A DNA stretch of 59,088 nt, taken from Oscillatoriaceae cyanobacterium Prado104 (GTDB taxonomy: Bacteria; Cyanobacteriota; Cyanobacteriia; Cyanobacteriales; Microcoleaceae). This document shows, piece after piece, positions 44,739 through 54,395 of the stretch. Numbering within the stretch: the stretch's first letter is position 1; each line of letters begins with the position of its first letter. Under the pieces are notes generated by a model that saw nothing but the letters and a program-made list of their open reading frames with translations, made no database searches and had not been told where the DNA came from. Both the position numbers and the translations under genes were made by a program. The stretch covers positions 1 to 59,088 of the forward strand of contig JALOON010000088.1 in assembly GCA_025454405.1 (NCBI GenBank), read 5' to 3'.

Positions 44739-45806
44739 ATGACAAAATCAACATTTTACATCCCTTCGTTGGACGGAATGAGGACGATCGCTTTTGTGAT
44801 TGTATTTTTATCTCATGCAGGTCTCGGAAATATTATCCCTGGCGGTTTTGGGGTGACAATATTTTTCTTTTTGAGTGGATATCTGATTACAACTTTGATG
44901 AGGCGCGAATACGAAAAACATCAATTCATTAATTTAAAACATTTTTATTTGCGACGCATCCTGCGAATTTGGCCTGGATTCTATCTAGTTTTATTGAGTG
45001 GAACTTGCTTAACGGTACTAGGTCTGCTTGACGGACAAATTAAAATTCCTGCTTTTTTAAGCCAAGTTTTGCATTATTATAACTATTATTCAACTTTTAT
45101 TGCCAACGATGGAGTAACTCTTGGTAGCGGTGTGTATTGGTCTTTGGCAGTTGAGGAACACTTCTACTTTGTTTTCCCTTTTCTCTACATCACTTTACTC
45201 AAAATGCGCGTGAGTCCCCAAAAACAAATGTTTATTTTTTGGGGGCTGTGCTTAGCTGTGCTAATTTGGAGGTGCGTTCTAGTTTTTGGTATGGGAGCTA
45301 ATGAAAATCGCATCTTTCATTTATCAGATACCCGAATGGATGGTATACTATTTGGTTGTGCGTTAGCAGTCAATGGCAACCCAGTATTAGATGTTCAGTA
45401 TGGCTCCGATCGACTCTGGAAATATTTTTTACTTCCAGCAGGAATCACTTTAATTCTTTTGTCGTTTCTGGTTCGCGCTCCTGAGTATGAAAACACAGTT
45501 CGTTTCACCATTCAAGGTATTGCGCTGAATGCGGTTTTTATTACTGCTATTCGCTTCCCAGATTGGGGAGTATTTCAAATTCTTAATTGGGGTTGGATGC
45601 GGTTTATTGGTTTACTTTCATACTCGCTTTACCTGATACACGACACTGTAATTCAAGGCATTCATTATTATTTGCCTCAAATACCTGGGGTCGTGCAGGG
45701 AGTGGCGAGCCTGCTAATTTCCTTTATATTATCCTATGCAATTTATCGGTATATAGAGCAGCCTTGTGCTCGACTGCGGAAGCAATTTTCCTCACAATCA
45801 TCATAA
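44739..45806 (+). CDS. Acyltransferase 3 (OafA/YrhL) family membrane protein
   Basis: The 355-residue multi-pass protein has the acyltransferase-3 N-terminus YIPSLDGMRTIAFVIVFLSHAG with Arg15 and His26 (R-x10-H), the family's catalytic motif. RRILRIWPGFYLVLL and YWSLAVEEHFYFVFPFLY follow, then further hydrophobic helices up to a C-terminal RFIGLLSYSLYLIHD. Family members O-acylate sugars of polysaccharides, peptidoglycan or secondary metabolites using an acyl donor from the cytoplasm. The acceptor is unknown. Start ATG 44739. The gene is monocistronic and followed by a hairpin. Confidence 0.93.
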   Translation: MTKSTFYIPSLDGMRTIAFVIVFLSHAGLGNIIPGGFGVTIFFFLSGYLITTLMRREYEKHQFINLKHFYLRRILRIWPGFYLVLLSGTCLTVLGLLDGQIKIPAFLSQVLHYYNYYSTFIANDGVTLGSGVYWSLAVEEHFYFVFPFLYITLLKMRVSPQKQMFIFWGLCLAVLIWRCVLVFGMGANENRIFHLSDTRMDGILFGCALAVNGNPVLDVQYGSDRLWKYFLLPAGITLILLSFLVRAPEYENTVRFTIQGIALNAVFITAIRFPDWGVFQILNWGWMRFIGLLSYSLYLIHDTVIQGIHYYLPQIPGVVQGVASLLISFILSYAIYRYIEQPCARLRKQFSSQSS

Positions 45807-45828
45807 GTCCGAATTTAGGAAATTGCTC

Positions 45829-45862
45829 TAACCCGGATTTTGTATAATACCAGATCCGGGTT
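45829..45862 (+). terminator. Hairpin after the acyltransferase gene
   Basis: AACCCGGATTTTGTA pairs with TACCAGATCCGGGTT. It also belongs to the dispersed AAATCCGGGTT family, so it may be a repeat serving as terminator. No T-run follows. Confidence 0.5.
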
Positions 45863-45951
45863 GGTCATGTTATTGGTGGTGGTAAGATCCGCCACCTATT
45901 AATTTTATTTGAGGTGAAAATTGCTCGAACGCACCTTGCCACTACAGCAAG

Positions 45952-47394
45952 CTACAGAAGTTCTTGAAGATTGCGAGCGGCTTCATTGAGGTTGTGAGTG
46001 GTAAACTTGGTTTGAGAAATGCCGATCGCGGTTTGTGCTGCTCCTCGATCGAGCGTTTTCATCGCTTCTACAACTTGCTCGACAGCTAAGGCTTGCTGCT
46101 GTGCGGTGAGGGAAATTTGTTGGGTGCTAATTGCAATATTATTGATGGCATTTACTACGTCGTTGAAAGCTTGAGCCGTGCTTTTTGTTAATTTCATTCC
46201 TTCGCCTGCGGTGTGCGCGCCTTCGCTAGTTGCTGTTACCGTAGCACCGATCGCGCTTTGAATATCAACTATGAGATTGTTAATTTTTTCTGCTGATTTT
46301 TTACTGCGATCGGCTAAATGTCTGATTTCACCGGCAATAACTGCAAAACCCCGACCGTTTTCACCCGCTCGAACAGCTTCTACTGCTGCATTTAGTGCTA
46401 GCATATTCGTTTGACTGGCCAATTCGCTGACTAAATCGGAAATATTAGCAATCTGGTTTGTTTGTTCGTTTAAGTGCTGAATTTGAGCGGCTACTGCTTC
46501 TGCTTGTTCTCTTAAAACTTTCATGCCTTCCAAGGTACGATTGACCGTTTCGCTACCTCCACCAGCTAAATTTAATGCTTGCATTGCTCCGGTTGCTGCT
46601 GATTCTGCTTGTTGTGCCGTAGACTTGGAAGATGCTCCCAATTCGTCCATGGTAATTGTTGTTTGATTGACTGCTGCTGCTTGGTGGCCGATCGTGCTTT
46701 CTTGTTGTTCTACTGTAGCGACAATTTCCACTGAAGATTTGGCGATCGCTGCAACAGTTTGATTTATCATTTTCGCAATCTTGGAAGCAACTATTAAACC
46801 GATACTTAGGGAACCCAGCACCGATAAAACAGTACTCAGGGCGATCGCTTTTAGCAGCAATCGCGTCTCGTTTGCTTCAACCTTCGAGGCTGCTGCTAAA
46901 AATTCTCGCTCTTTGGCTAGAATTCGTTCCTGTGCTTTTTCAACTTCTAATAGCCTGACTTGGTTCGTGAGGTTTTTTGCTGCTTGCAAGTTACCTTGCT
47001 TTAACAAGCGTATTGCTTCTCTAGAAATTCCGTCGAGCCGCTTAACTTCATTTTGAATAGTTTTAAATTCTTGTTGTTCCTGGGAGTCTTTGAGGTTGTT
47101 TTTGAGCTCGGCAGCAGCAGACTGATACAACTTCCATCCAGCTTCATAGTTGCTTTCATAACTTTTATCCTCGGGGAAAAGTACGTAACCCCTAAGATTT
47201 CGCACCATTTTCGACATCCCGTTAGTTACATTTATGGCGCTGATAATAGTATTTTGAGCGCGCTTGACTTTTTGTGACAATCTTTCTTTATTCACGGCTC
47301 TGGCATAGAAGAAAACCCCCATAAATATCAAACATAAAATCGGGATCAAATATCCGAGGAGAATGGAATTCTTCAGCTTTAACTTATAAAACAT
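45952..47394 (-). CDS. Methyl-accepting chemotaxis protein
   Basis: The 480-residue chemoreceptor has a first membrane helix (ILLGYLIPILCLIFMGVFFYA). A helical extracytoplasmic four-helix-type sensor resembling CHASE3 follows (RAQNTIISAINVTNGMSKMVRNLRGYVLF), then a second helix (LLLKAIALSTVLSVLGSLSIGLIVA) and the signalling domain with hairpin tip SELASQTNMLALNAAVEAVRAGENGRGFAVIAGEIRHLADRS. In cyanobacteria such proteins signal to CheA-like kinases controlling type IV pilus motility or other outputs. No che genes are adjacent. The tip sequence is intact, so signalling should be functional. Confidence 0.94.
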   Translation of the reverse strand: MFYKLKLKNSILLGYLIPILCLIFMGVFFYARAVNKERLSQKVKRAQNTIISAINVTNGMSKMVRNLRGYVLFPEDKSYESNYEAGWKLYQSAAAELKNNLKDSQEQQEFKTIQNEVKRLDGISREAIRLLKQGNLQAAKNLTNQVRLLEVEKAQERILAKEREFLAAASKVEANETRLLLKAIALSTVLSVLGSLSIGLIVASKIAKMINQTVAAIAKSSVEIVATVEQQESTIGHQAAAVNQTTITMDELGASSKSTAQQAESAATGAMQALNLAGGGSETVNRTLEGMKVLREQAEAVAAQIQHLNEQTNQIANISDLVSELASQTNMLALNAAVEAVRAGENGRGFAVIAGEIRHLADRSKKSAEKINNLIVDIQSAIGATVTATSEGAHTAGEGMKLTKSTAQAFNDVVNAINNIAISTQQISLTAQQQALAVEQVVEAMKTLDRGAAQTAIGISQTKFTTHNLNEAARNLQELL

Positions 47395-47693
47395 ACTCGA
47401 TACCTCAGTGGCATTTTTATAATTTTGAGCGGGATTTATTTAAGGGCGATCGATTAAAATCATCAAACCGTAACTTAAACTGTAATGCAGTATGTTATGG
47501 TAGAATCCAGATATCGATCGAATTTTTGCGCCTAGGAACGCAGTCTTTCCCTTGCAGGAGCGATCGCTCGGCGACCGAAGGAGCTAGTTCGACCAATTTG
47601 CTTTGATAAATGTTATTTTATAGGTGTGCTAGATAGGTATGCAAGAGCAAAATACAAACATACACAATTTTGACAAACTATCCCAAAACGGAT

Positions 47694-47918
47694 ATGCCTA
47701 AAAAAAATTTCATCCCGCTATTGCTGTTGATAGCAGTGCTGTTTATCATCTACGGTGACAGCTTGACTTTTCTGCCGCAACCTGTCAGAAATGCCAGCAT
47801 CGCAAGTCGAAATTTTATAGTCGGATTGTGGCCGAGTTGGCTGAGACCGAGGGATTTTAACGAGCAAAGAGAACGGGATATCGATCGACTGCAACAGCGT
47901 CCGAGTCCCGATCGATAG
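47694..47918 (+). CDS. Small membrane protein of unknown function
   Basis: A 74-residue product starting MPKKNFIPLLLLIAVLFIIY. One transmembrane helix (5-22) is followed by a charged tail with Arg-rich GLWPSWLRPRDFNEQRERD. The ATG at 47694 is preferred over a TTG at 47670. It ends 12 bp before a heptamer repeat array. I do not recognise a family. The composition looks like real cyanobacterial coding sequence. Confidence 0.65.
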   Translation: MPKKNFIPLLLLIAVLFIIYGDSLTFLPQPVRNASIASRNFIVGLWPSWLRPRDFNEQRERDIDRLQQRPSPDR

Positions 47919-47930
47919 TTGAGAGGGAAT

Positions 47931-48148
47931 TTTGAGTTTTGAGTTTTGAGTTTTGAGTTTTGAGTTGAAAGAGAGTTGAGAGGGAATTTTGAGTTTTGAG
48001 TTTTGAGTTTTGAGTTGAAAGAGAGTTGAGAGGGAGTTTTGAGTTTTGAATTTTGAGTTAAAGAGAGTTTGTAAGGAGTTTTGAGTTTTGAATTTTGAGT
48101 TTTGAGTTAAAGAGAGTTCTGAAGTTCAAAACTCAAAACTTAAAACTC
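47931..48148. repeat. GAGTTTT heptamer array, inverse of the 19.9-20.2 kb array
   Basis: Units of GAGTTTT, broken by GTTGAAAGAGAGTTGAGAGG spacers, are the exact reverse complement of the AAAACTC/CTCTCTTTCAAC arrangement at 19975-20150. The array sits between a small membrane protein gene and the ilvC stop. Confidence 0.88.
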
Positions 48149-48182
48149 AGAACTTCCCCTAACCTTAAACTCAGAATTTCCC

Positions 48183-49181
48183 CTAAGCTTGCTTCTTCAA
48201 CCAGCTAAACATGGCGCGCAAATCTTTGCCGACTTCTTCAATAGGATGTTCTGCTTCTTGACGGCGCATCGAGGTAAATCCCGGTTTGCCGGATTGATTT
48301 TCCAATACGAATTCGCGAGCAAATTGACCTGATTGAATTTCGCTGAGAATTTTGCGCATTTCGGCGCGGGTTTGGTCGGTAACGATGCGCGGACCGCGAG
48401 TTAAATCGCCGTATTCTGCTGTATTCGAGATGCTGTCGCGCATTTTGGCGAGACCTCCTTCCACGACTAAATCTACAATCAATTTGACTTCGTGGAGGCA
48501 TTCAAAATAAGCTAATTCCGGTTGGTAGCCCGCAGCAACCAAGGTTTCAAATCCTGCTTTGATTAAAGCGCTCAAACCGCCGCACAAAACTACTTGTTCG
48601 CCAAAAAGATCCGTTTCAGTTTCTTCGCGGAAAGTGGTTTCAAGAATTCCCGCTCTAGTACCGCCGATACCTTTAGCATAAGCCATTGCTCGATCGCGCG
48701 CTTGGCCGGAAGCATCTTGATAAATTGCAAACAAGCTGGGAACGCCTTCGCCTTGTTCGTAAGTCCGGCGCACTAAATGTCCGGGACCTTTGGGCGCAAC
48801 CATGACGACATCGACATCGGCAGGGGGTACGACTTGACCGAAATGAATGTTAAAACCGTGGGCAAATGCGAGAACTTTTCCAGCGGCAAGATTCGGTTCG
48901 ATTTGTTCTTTGTAAACAGTTTTTTGAACTTCATCCGGCAATAAAATCATGATGAAGTCGGCGGCGGCTGCTGCTTGGTCTACCGGGTGAACTGTTAAAC
49001 CGGCTTCCTTGGCTTTGATGGCGGATTTGCTGCCGGGATACAAGCCGACAACGACATTCATGCCACTGTCTTTGAGGTTGAGGGCGTGGGCGTGTCCTTG
49101 AGAACCGTAGCCGACGATCGCAATTGTTTTGTTGGCTAATAGGTCTAGGTTGGCGTCAGCGTCGTAGTACATGCGGGCCAT
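48183..49181 (-). CDS. ilvC: Ketol-acid reductoisomerase
   Basis: The 332-residue class I enzyme converts acetolactate and acetohydroxybutyrate to dihydroxy acids in branched-chain amino acid synthesis, using NADPH and Mg2+. It shows the Rossmann motif AIVGYGSQGHAHALNLKDSG, the FAHGFNIHFG stretch, PKGPGHLVRRTYEQGEGVP, the Mg-binding region DLFGEQVVLCGG and ECLHEVKLIVDL. AGGAG lies about 9 bp before ATG 49181. Length is standard. Downstream is the heptamer array rather than another gene. Confidence 0.97.
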   Translation of the reverse strand: MARMYYDADANLDLLANKTIAIVGYGSQGHAHALNLKDSGMNVVVGLYPGSKSAIKAKEAGLTVHPVDQAAAAADFIMILLPDEVQKTVYKEQIEPNLAAGKVLAFAHGFNIHFGQVVPPADVDVVMVAPKGPGHLVRRTYEQGEGVPSLFAIYQDASGQARDRAMAYAKGIGGTRAGILETTFREETETDLFGEQVVLCGGLSALIKAGFETLVAAGYQPELAYFECLHEVKLIVDLVVEGGLAKMRDSISNTAEYGDLTRGPRIVTDQTRAEMRKILSEIQSGQFAREFVLENQSGKPGFTSMRRQEAEHPIEEVGKDLRAMFSWLKKQA

Positions 49182-49290
49182 AGCGTCGGTCTCCTGAGAT
49201 GCAAATGTGTTGTGATTCTGTGCAAAACTTCGATTTTATCAAAATGTGGCGCTTTTTTTTGCAGCGACCGCGACCCGCGCATAAATACTA

Positions 49291-49435
49291 AAGAAACTGG
49301 GTTTTTCATCACCATTAATGGCTGTAAAGCAGTATTTTCGCAAACAACCCGATTGCTGACCTATACCAAGAAACCGGGTTTTTCATCGATATTAAGGGCT
49401 GCGATGCAATATTTTTGCAAAAAACCCGGTTTCTG
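49291..49435. repeat. Two tandem 68-bp GAAACCGGG palindromic elements
   Basis: Copies 49291-49358 and 49368-49435 have equal length. Each is bounded by AAGAAAC(T/C)GGGTTTTTCAT and an AACCCG(G/A)TT(T/G)CTG-like end, separated by 9 bp. They lie in the 727-bp gap upstream of the A-T-TE gene. The remainder of the gap, including an AT-rich stretch at 49600-49780, shows no gene. Confidence 0.85.
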
Positions 49436-49908
49436 AGACCCGCGCTTTTAAGCAATGTGCGGTTAAGGTGCAAGCTGGGGAAAATACAGCGCGATCGCTC
49501 TTTATTGACGGCAGCTTGTAGCTGAGTCTGCGATCGTCTCGTATAATTGTCAGTAGCGTCCTCTGCTTTTAGAAAAACGCATCTTACTTTTTTGTTAAAT
49601 GAAAATAACAGCAATACATCACGTATTTCAGAGATCCCGATAACTTACCGTTAGAAATCTATGAAATTTAGGATTTAGTAGGGTGAATTAAATCGCTCTT
49701 GTTTGACAATATTAAAATTTGAACTTCGATAGTTTCAGTAAAATTACGCAATTCAATGAAAAAGCACGTGACTTAAAAGCTCGCGGGATCTGCATTATTC
49801 CTGATTGTGAATTTAGGGTATCAATTGTTAGATTGGGTGGAAAGAGCTTTTCAATTGATGTCTGTAAAAAAAGATGTCTGTAAAAAAATTAGGAGTCAGT
49901 TTCATTCA

Positions 49909-52671
49909 ATGAAGAACCTTGAGGATTTTTTTACAAGCAGCGATGCGGATTCATCCTGCAAGCAAGCTAATACGCCCAATCGTTTCCAAGATTTCTGCGC
50001 GGATGTTCCAGCATCGAGTTACGCTCTCTCCCGCATCCAACAGTGTCAAAGCGAGGATACAAAATCCAACTATGCGAGTATCCATCAATGGTTTGAAGAG
50101 CAGGTAGATCGGACTCCTGATGCGATCGCCCTATCCTTTCAAGGGCAAGAATTAACCTACAGCGCCTTAAACCAAAGAGCAAACCAGCTTGCCCATTATC
50201 TCAAAGCGCTAGGGTTGCAACCCGAAGAACTGGTTGCGATCTCTATGAACCGCTGCATGGAAATGGTGATTTGTTTTTTGGGCTTGATGAAGGCTGGTGC
50301 GGCCTATGTGCCGATCGATCCGGCCTATCCCCACGAACGTCGAGCTTACAAATTACAAGATGCTAACGTGCGATTCATTTTGACTCAAAAGCATCTGGTT
50401 CCATTTTTGCCCAAACACAAAGCTCGCGTAATTTGTCCGGATGCAGACTGGCAGGACATAGGGCGATACAGCACTGAAAATCTGCCAATGCTGACACAGG
50501 CAGAGGATTTGGCTTACGTTATTTATACATCCGGTTCGACGGGAAATCCTAAGGGTGTGGCGATCGTACATCGAGGCATGGTACACCACAGCAAGGCGAT
50601 CGTGCAGGCGTTTGACCTTCAGGTGGGCGATCGAGTCCTGCAATTCTCCAGCATGAGCTTTGACATCATCGTTGAGGAAGTGTTTCCATCCTTAGTTAGC
50701 GGTGCAACTATCGTGCTGCGAACAGAAGACTGCATTAGTTCCACACGCCAATTCCTAGATTTTATCGAGCAAGAACGAATTACTGTGCTGGACTTGCCGA
50801 CAGCTTTTTGGCACGGACTCGTCAGCGGATTGGAATTGCTGCAGGTTCCCATGCCGCCCGATGTGAGATTGGTAATTGTGGGTGGAGAAAAAGCATCTCG
50901 GGCGATCTACGCTCGATGGCTGCAATTGGTCGGGCAATACCCTCGTTGGATCAATACCTATGGACCTACTGAAACTACAGTAACGGCAACTATTTTTGAC
51001 CCGATTGCTGAAGGCTACGATCCCAGCGAAGCAGACATTCCGATCGGGCGTCCCCTTCCGAACAGCCAAATTTATATTCTGGATGAGAACCTCAATCCCT
51101 TGCCAGATGGCGAGATTGGCGAAATGTATATTGGAGGCCCCGGACTTGCTAGGGAATATCTCAACTTGCCAGATCGCACCGCCAGTAAGTTTATTGCTAA
51201 CCCATTTAGCGATCGATCCGGGGCAAGACTTTACAGAACAGGGGATACTGCCCGCTATTTACCCAACGGAATGTTAGAGTTTATTGGTCGGATCGATTTT
51301 CAGGTGAAAATTCGAGGGTTTCGGATCGAGCTACTGGAGATCGAAAATTATTTGGAAAGGTATCCTGCCACGCAGAAAGCTATGGTTTTGGCGCGGGAAG
51401 ATGTGCCCGGCGAAAAGCGTTTAGTGGCATATATCATTCCCAAGCACGGACAACAAATTGATGTGCCTGCGTTGCGCAGCTTCCTGCAAACAAAGCTACC
51501 GGCATATATGATTCCGGCAGCGGTTGTAGTTATGGAGAACTTCCCGATAACGCCTAATGGTAAGGTCGATCGCGGCGCATTTCCAGCACCGCAGGTTGCC
51601 AATCTAGTTCAGCATAGTGAAGCTGTGTTGCCTGTTGATGGACTAGAAGTTGAACTCGTCAAAATTTGGGAAAAGGTGCTTAATATTAAGCCGATCGGCA
51701 CCACTGATAATTTCATGGATTTAGGCGGTACATCCTTGTTAGCTGCTCGCTTGGCCGACCAAATTGACCAGAAATTTCAACAAAGCTTACCGCTATCTAT
51801 TATTTTCACATCCCCAACAATCAAACAACTTGCCCGGATTTTACGTCAAACAGATATCCCCAAACAAGACCTTTCCCTAGTTGAGATTCAACCCCACGGT
51901 TCCAAGCCACCGCTATTTCTGTTTGAAGGGGTTTCTATCTATCATCCGTTAATTCCATATTTGGGTCTAGACCAGCCGATCTATGGCTTAATTGCTCTGC
52001 ATAAAGATGGGGTAAATGGCCCGGCGAACCAGGTTGAGGAGATCGCATCCTATTACATCAATGAGCTAGTCAAGGTTCAACCAGAGGGTCCCTATTATTT
52101 AGGTGGTTTGTCCTTTGGGGGTATTGTTGCTTTTGAAGTAGCTCAACAATTGGCAGCTAGAGGGCAGGAAACCAGGTTTGTGTTCATGTTTGATGCCATG
52201 TTGCCCTCTGCTTACAAGCCCGTGCCTTTTGGTCAGTGGCTGCGGTTCCATAGCAAAAAAGTCGCCAAACACGGTCTGGGTTACATCATCAATCTCATCA
52301 TCGATCGAACGACACAACTTGCCGATCGAATTACTATTCTGACTGGCAATACGATCTCGCGATACCGCAAGACCGAAGAACTCAAACAGTCAAGCAACAC
52401 CATTGAGTATTTGATGGTAGGTAAAATGATTGACGAGTCAGAACGAGCTTACGTGCCGGAACCTTATGATGGCAAGGTAGTTATGTTTCGAGCAATGGAT
52501 TCTGAAGATGGCGACAGTGTCAATCTCGATACCAATCTGGGATGGCAACCCTACCTCAAAGATGGCATGATCGTTTATGATATACCGGGCGACCATTTAG
52601 GTATTTTGCAGGAACCAAATGTAGGGGCGATCGGTAACAAAATGAAGCTATTGCTGCAGGATTCTCGCTGA
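49909..52671 (+). CDS. NRPS-like protein: adenylation - carrier - thioesterase
   Basis: The 920-residue single-module protein has an adenylation domain (about 50-560) with TSGSTGNPKG (207-), an INTYGPTETT loop, LYRTGDTARY, RIDFQVKIRGFRIEL and the catalytic A10 lysine in TPNGKVDRG. A carrier follows with Ser609 in MDLGGTSLLAARL, then a thioesterase with Ser735 in GGLSFGGIVAFE and a late His (GDHLGIL). There is no condensation domain. Asp in SFDIIVEEVF matches the Asp235 that binds the amino group of alpha-amino acids. ATG 49909 with AGGAG was chosen; GTG 49807 or ATG 49858 are possible and would add residues encoded partly by a tandem duplication. Confidence 0.92.
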   Translation: MKNLEDFFTSSDADSSCKQANTPNRFQDFCADVPASSYALSRIQQCQSEDTKSNYASIHQWFEEQVDRTPDAIALSFQGQELTYSALNQRANQLAHYLKALGLQPEELVAISMNRCMEMVICFLGLMKAGAAYVPIDPAYPHERRAYKLQDANVRFILTQKHLVPFLPKHKARVICPDADWQDIGRYSTENLPMLTQAEDLAYVIYTSGSTGNPKGVAIVHRGMVHHSKAIVQAFDLQVGDRVLQFSSMSFDIIVEEVFPSLVSGATIVLRTEDCISSTRQFLDFIEQERITVLDLPTAFWHGLVSGLELLQVPMPPDVRLVIVGGEKASRAIYARWLQLVGQYPRWINTYGPTETTVTATIFDPIAEGYDPSEADIPIGRPLPNSQIYILDENLNPLPDGEIGEMYIGGPGLAREYLNLPDRTASKFIANPFSDRSGARLYRTGDTARYLPNGMLEFIGRIDFQVKIRGFRIELLEIENYLERYPATQKAMVLAREDVPGEKRLVAYIIPKHGQQIDVPALRSFLQTKLPAYMIPAAVVVMENFPITPNGKVDRGAFPAPQVANLVQHSEAVLPVDGLEVELVKIWEKVLNIKPIGTTDNFMDLGGTSLLAARLADQIDQKFQQSLPLSIIFTSPTIKQLARILRQTDIPKQDLSLVEIQPHGSKPPLFLFEGVSIYHPLIPYLGLDQPIYGLIALHKDGVNGPANQVEEIASYYINELVKVQPEGPYYLGGLSFGGIVAFEVAQQLAARGQETRFVFMFDAMLPSAYKPVPFGQWLRFHSKKVAKHGLGYIINLIIDRTTQLADRITILTGNTISRYRKTEELKQSSNTIEYLMVGKMIDESERAYVPEPYDGKVVMFRAMDSEDGDSVNLDTNLGWQPYLKDGMIVYDIPGDHLGILQEPNVGAIGNKMKLLLQDSR

Positions 52672-53154
52672 TGAAAAAAACTCCGACTTAGACAATAGCA
52701 TTTGGCAGTGCCATCTACAGCAAACAGACTCTAGAAAATGCCTCAGCACGATCTTTTTATGAGGAAATAAAAAGCCTAGTTGCCGATGTAATATGAAATA
52801 TCTAAATGTTTGCTACAGATAGAAGCTCGATCTTGGAAAGCAGATTGCACCAGTGGCTGAGGTTGACCGCTCCCCGTGCGCTCGCTTCTATCTAGCGCGA
52901 TCGCGATCGGGTGAACACGCAGGCTAATTGTGCACGCACGGGGAGCTCGTTGTGGGTTGCGTCAAATCCAACAATTGCGGGTAACAGAGCGGAGTAACCC
53001 TTGAATTAACGTGAGGCAAGAAGAGGGATGGAGATTGTGACAATCTCCAACTAATTTGAGATATTTTGACGGCGGTACTTGCTCAAACATCTTTTGCTTT
53101 TGATGCAGATTCTCAAAAACTATTTGGATTGGGTACGCCGCGAATGTCCATACA
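52672..53154. other. Intergenic region with GCTCCCCGTGCG inverted repeat
   Basis: GCTCCCCGTGCG (52869-52880) and CGCACGGGGAGC (52935-52946) are exact inverted copies 54 bp apart. No gene is recognised in the 483 bp after the A-T-TE gene, although the last 50 bp stay open in the frame of the RTX pseudogene. Confidence 0.5.
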
Positions 53155-54384
53155 TTGCATGGGAAAGTTATTCAGTTAGAGCAGGCTGAACCAGAAACTT
53201 CCCTTAATTCTACTCTCAGCACCAATCTTTCACCTGAAGAAATTAATAAAATTATTGATGGGTTAGTTGGGAATGGAGGTTTGTTTGAATTGATTCAAAA
53301 TCAAATTACCAATCAAGTCACGAATCAGCGCATACCTATTGTAGGGACTGGTTTGAAAGCAGCTACTCAATTTTTTGATGGTAATTTTATTACTAAAGTT
53401 AAAAATCAACTAGAGGCTGTTAAAAATAGCCCTATGCCAACAGTCGCAGCGCTTCAAAAAAGTTTATTTGATGCGTTGGGTGTAAATCTCGATCCCAATA
53501 CTGACGATGGAGGCAACGATGGTATACCAGATACAATAGCAGATTTGCAAGATATTAAATTGTTGACTGAAAATAATAAATTTGAGTTTGACCTTAAACT
53601 CAAACAAAATTTAGTTAACAGTTCAGTTTCCATACCTTTAGATATTGGATTGCCTGCATTAAAATTTGAATCTACTGCGAATCTGGGTTTAGATGCTCAA
53701 GTTGGTTTGGATTGTGGTGATAGTCATGGCAGCGATCCAATATTGGCAACCAAGCTAGATAATGGCGTGTTGCAATTAAATATGGGACGGTATGCTAGCC
53801 AACGGGCTATTACCAAAATTCCGAAACAGGAGTTGCCGTCAGTTTGCTAACCGGAAAAGGTTGGTTGGGAGATGCTAAAGGCGATACCCTGACGCAAATT
53901 GAAAACCTCATCGGTTCCGAATTCATCGATACTTTAAATTGGCGACAATGGCAACAACCGCATTGATGGTTTAGCCGGCACCGACATTATTGATGGTGGG
54001 TTGGGAGATGACACAATTGATGGCGGTTTCGATCGCGATCGCATCCTCGGTTCGGCCGGCAATGACCTATTATACGGACAAGCTGGAGTAGACTACCTCG
54101 ACGGTGGCGAAGGTAACGACTACCTCGACGGCGGTGAAGATAGCGATACTTTGCAAGGACAGGCGGGTAACGATTACCTCGATGGCGGTAATGGTAGCGA
54201 CTACCTAGCAGGTGGTATCAATAACGACCAACTCTACGGTCAAGCGGGTGACGATACTCTCTCTGGCGATGCCAACAACGACTATCTCGAAGCTGGTGAC
54301 GGCGATGATTCCCTTGCGGGAGGCGATGGCAACGACCAACTTTACGGTGAAGCTGGCAAGGATACTTTCGAGATATTTAGTTGA
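53155..54384 (+). pseudogene. Frameshifted RTX-type calcium-binding protein
   Basis: Three consecutive frames make one degraded gene. Frame 1 (53155-53850) has NIIDGLVGNGGLFEL-like helical sequence and FDLKLKQNLVNSSVSIPLDIG. Near 53815-53825 coding sense moves to a second frame (ETGVAVSLLTGKGWLGDAKGD to about 53940). A further shift gives GDNGNNRIDGLAGTD and then a series of GGxGxDxL nonapeptides through 54384 (YLDGGEGNDYLDGGEDSD, LAGGDGNDQLYGEAGKD). RTX nonapeptides bind calcium outside the cell after type I secretion. The intact gene was probably longer at the 5' end. Sequencing error could mimic one shift but two are unlikely. Confidence 0.82.
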
Positions 54385-54395
54385 AATAATCAGGA

